From Thermomucor indicae-seudaticae (Eukaryota > Mucoromycota > Mucoromycetes > Mucorales > Lichtheimiaceae), in NCBI GenBank assembly GCA_000787465.1, contig JSYX01000117.1, forward strand, positions 1-64,000: a stretch of DNA of 64,000 nucleotides, given 5' to 3'. This document shows, one piece after another, positions 63,605 to 64,000 of this stretch (positions are counted from its first letter, which is position 1; each line of letters starts with the position of its first letter). The notes beneath the pieces are model-generated. The model was given only the letters and a program-made list of their open reading frames with translations. It was not told the origin of the DNA and made no database searches. Both the position numbers and the translations under genes were made by a program.

Positions 63605-64000
63605 ATGGCTGGTGAAAAGGGCAAAGTCCTCCTTGCGTACTCTGGCGGTCTGGACACTTCGTGTATTCTGGCTTGGCTCATTGAACAAGGCTATGAAGTC
63701 ATGGCCTACATTGCCGATGTCGGTCAAGAAGAAGACTTTGAGGCTATCCGCGCCAAAGCTTTGAAGGTCGGCGCTTCCAAGGTCTTCGTTGAGGCAAGTA
63801 TCACAACGGGAGGAGTACGCTGCATAGACGCTGATGGGAAGATATCGTGTCAATACAGGATTTGAAAGAAGAGTTTGTTAAGGAGCTGATCTTCCCTGCC
63901 ATTCAAGCCAACGCTATTTACGAGTCCGTCTATCTCTTGGGCACGTCGCTCGCTCGTCCCGTTATTGCCCGTAAGCAGATTGAGATTGCCGCTCGTGAAG
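63605..64000 (+). CDS. Argininosuccinate synthase, 5' part (runs off the window)
   Basis: Exon 1 (63605-63793) and the start of exon 2 (63859-64000) encode the first about 110 residues. The enzyme joins citrulline and aspartate with ATP to make argininosuccinate in arginine synthesis. The ATP-binding PP-loop is YSGGLDTSC in the first 20 residues. The family continuation [20 protein letters not shown], then FVEDLKEEFV and [18 protein letters not shown], is clear. The intron (63794-63858) needs a GC donor (GAG|GCAAGT) to give the conserved Glu-Asp junction. The remainder of the gene lies beyond the right edge. Confidence 0.97.

Overview
The window is fungal nuclear DNA. Almost every gene is split by short introns, mostly 54-90 nt with GTRWGT donors and YAG acceptors, and all confidently named products are eukaryotic housekeeping proteins. 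About 112 introns can be read from frame and conservation. Small dense introns, a calpain-7-type PalB, an HMT1-type ABC transporter and an Ecl1-type small zinc protein suggest an early-diverging filamentous fungus. Mucoromycota is my best guess; species cannot be resolved. No intact tRNA, rRNA or CRISPR was found.

Layout. 1-6.3 kb is gene-poor: one Ecl1-like gene (-), a degenerate tRNA-Gly-like relic, a CA/GA microsatellite and a DUF7137-type membrane protein (-). 6.3-26 kb is dense: inositol monophosphatase, a CCDC124/Lso2 homologue, the spliceosome core protein PRP8 (9 exons, about 2353 aa), the 51-kDa complex I subunit, an M1 aminopeptidase (13 exons) and a TMEM33/Pom33 protein (-). 26-45 kb carries an HMT1-like ABC half transporter, WDR83 (-) head to head with the complex I assembly factor NDUFAF4, EMC6, a broken zinc-finger ORF, coproporphyrinogen III oxidase, the mitochondrial RNase Dss1 (-), the glycine cleavage H protein and a 26-exon calpain (PalB/Rim13 type). 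45-54.9 kb is accessory-like: a very short ribophorin II/Swp1 protein (-), a transposon-like remnant, about 3.5 kb with no convincing gene, PSMD9/Nas2 (-), a striking His/Asp/Lys-rich secreted protein and a decayed MULE transposase (-). 54.9-64 kb holds a PMC1-type Ca2+-ATPase (-), a paraoxonase-like gene, a UBC4/5 E2 (-), a phytanoyl-CoA dioxygenase family gene (-) and the 5' part of argininosuccinate synthase.

Themes. Several neighbours act in mitochondria (NDUFV1, NDUFAF4, CPOX, Dss1, GcvH), but they are independent transcription units, not an operon or metabolic cluster. Metal handling recurs (HMT1-like transporter, Ca2+-ATPase, His/Asp-rich wall or secreted protein), without evidence of co-regulation. 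The most unusual observations are frequent GC-AG introns (five secure, all with donor GCAAGT), the repetitive HDK-rich protein, a tandem C2HC zinc-finger ORF broken by an in-frame TGA, a minimal Swp1, and a 67-bp divergent promoter between WDR83 and NDUFAF4. Exon boundaries were derived by hand from reading frame, splice signals and family conservation. They should be treated as good models, not transcript-verified structures.
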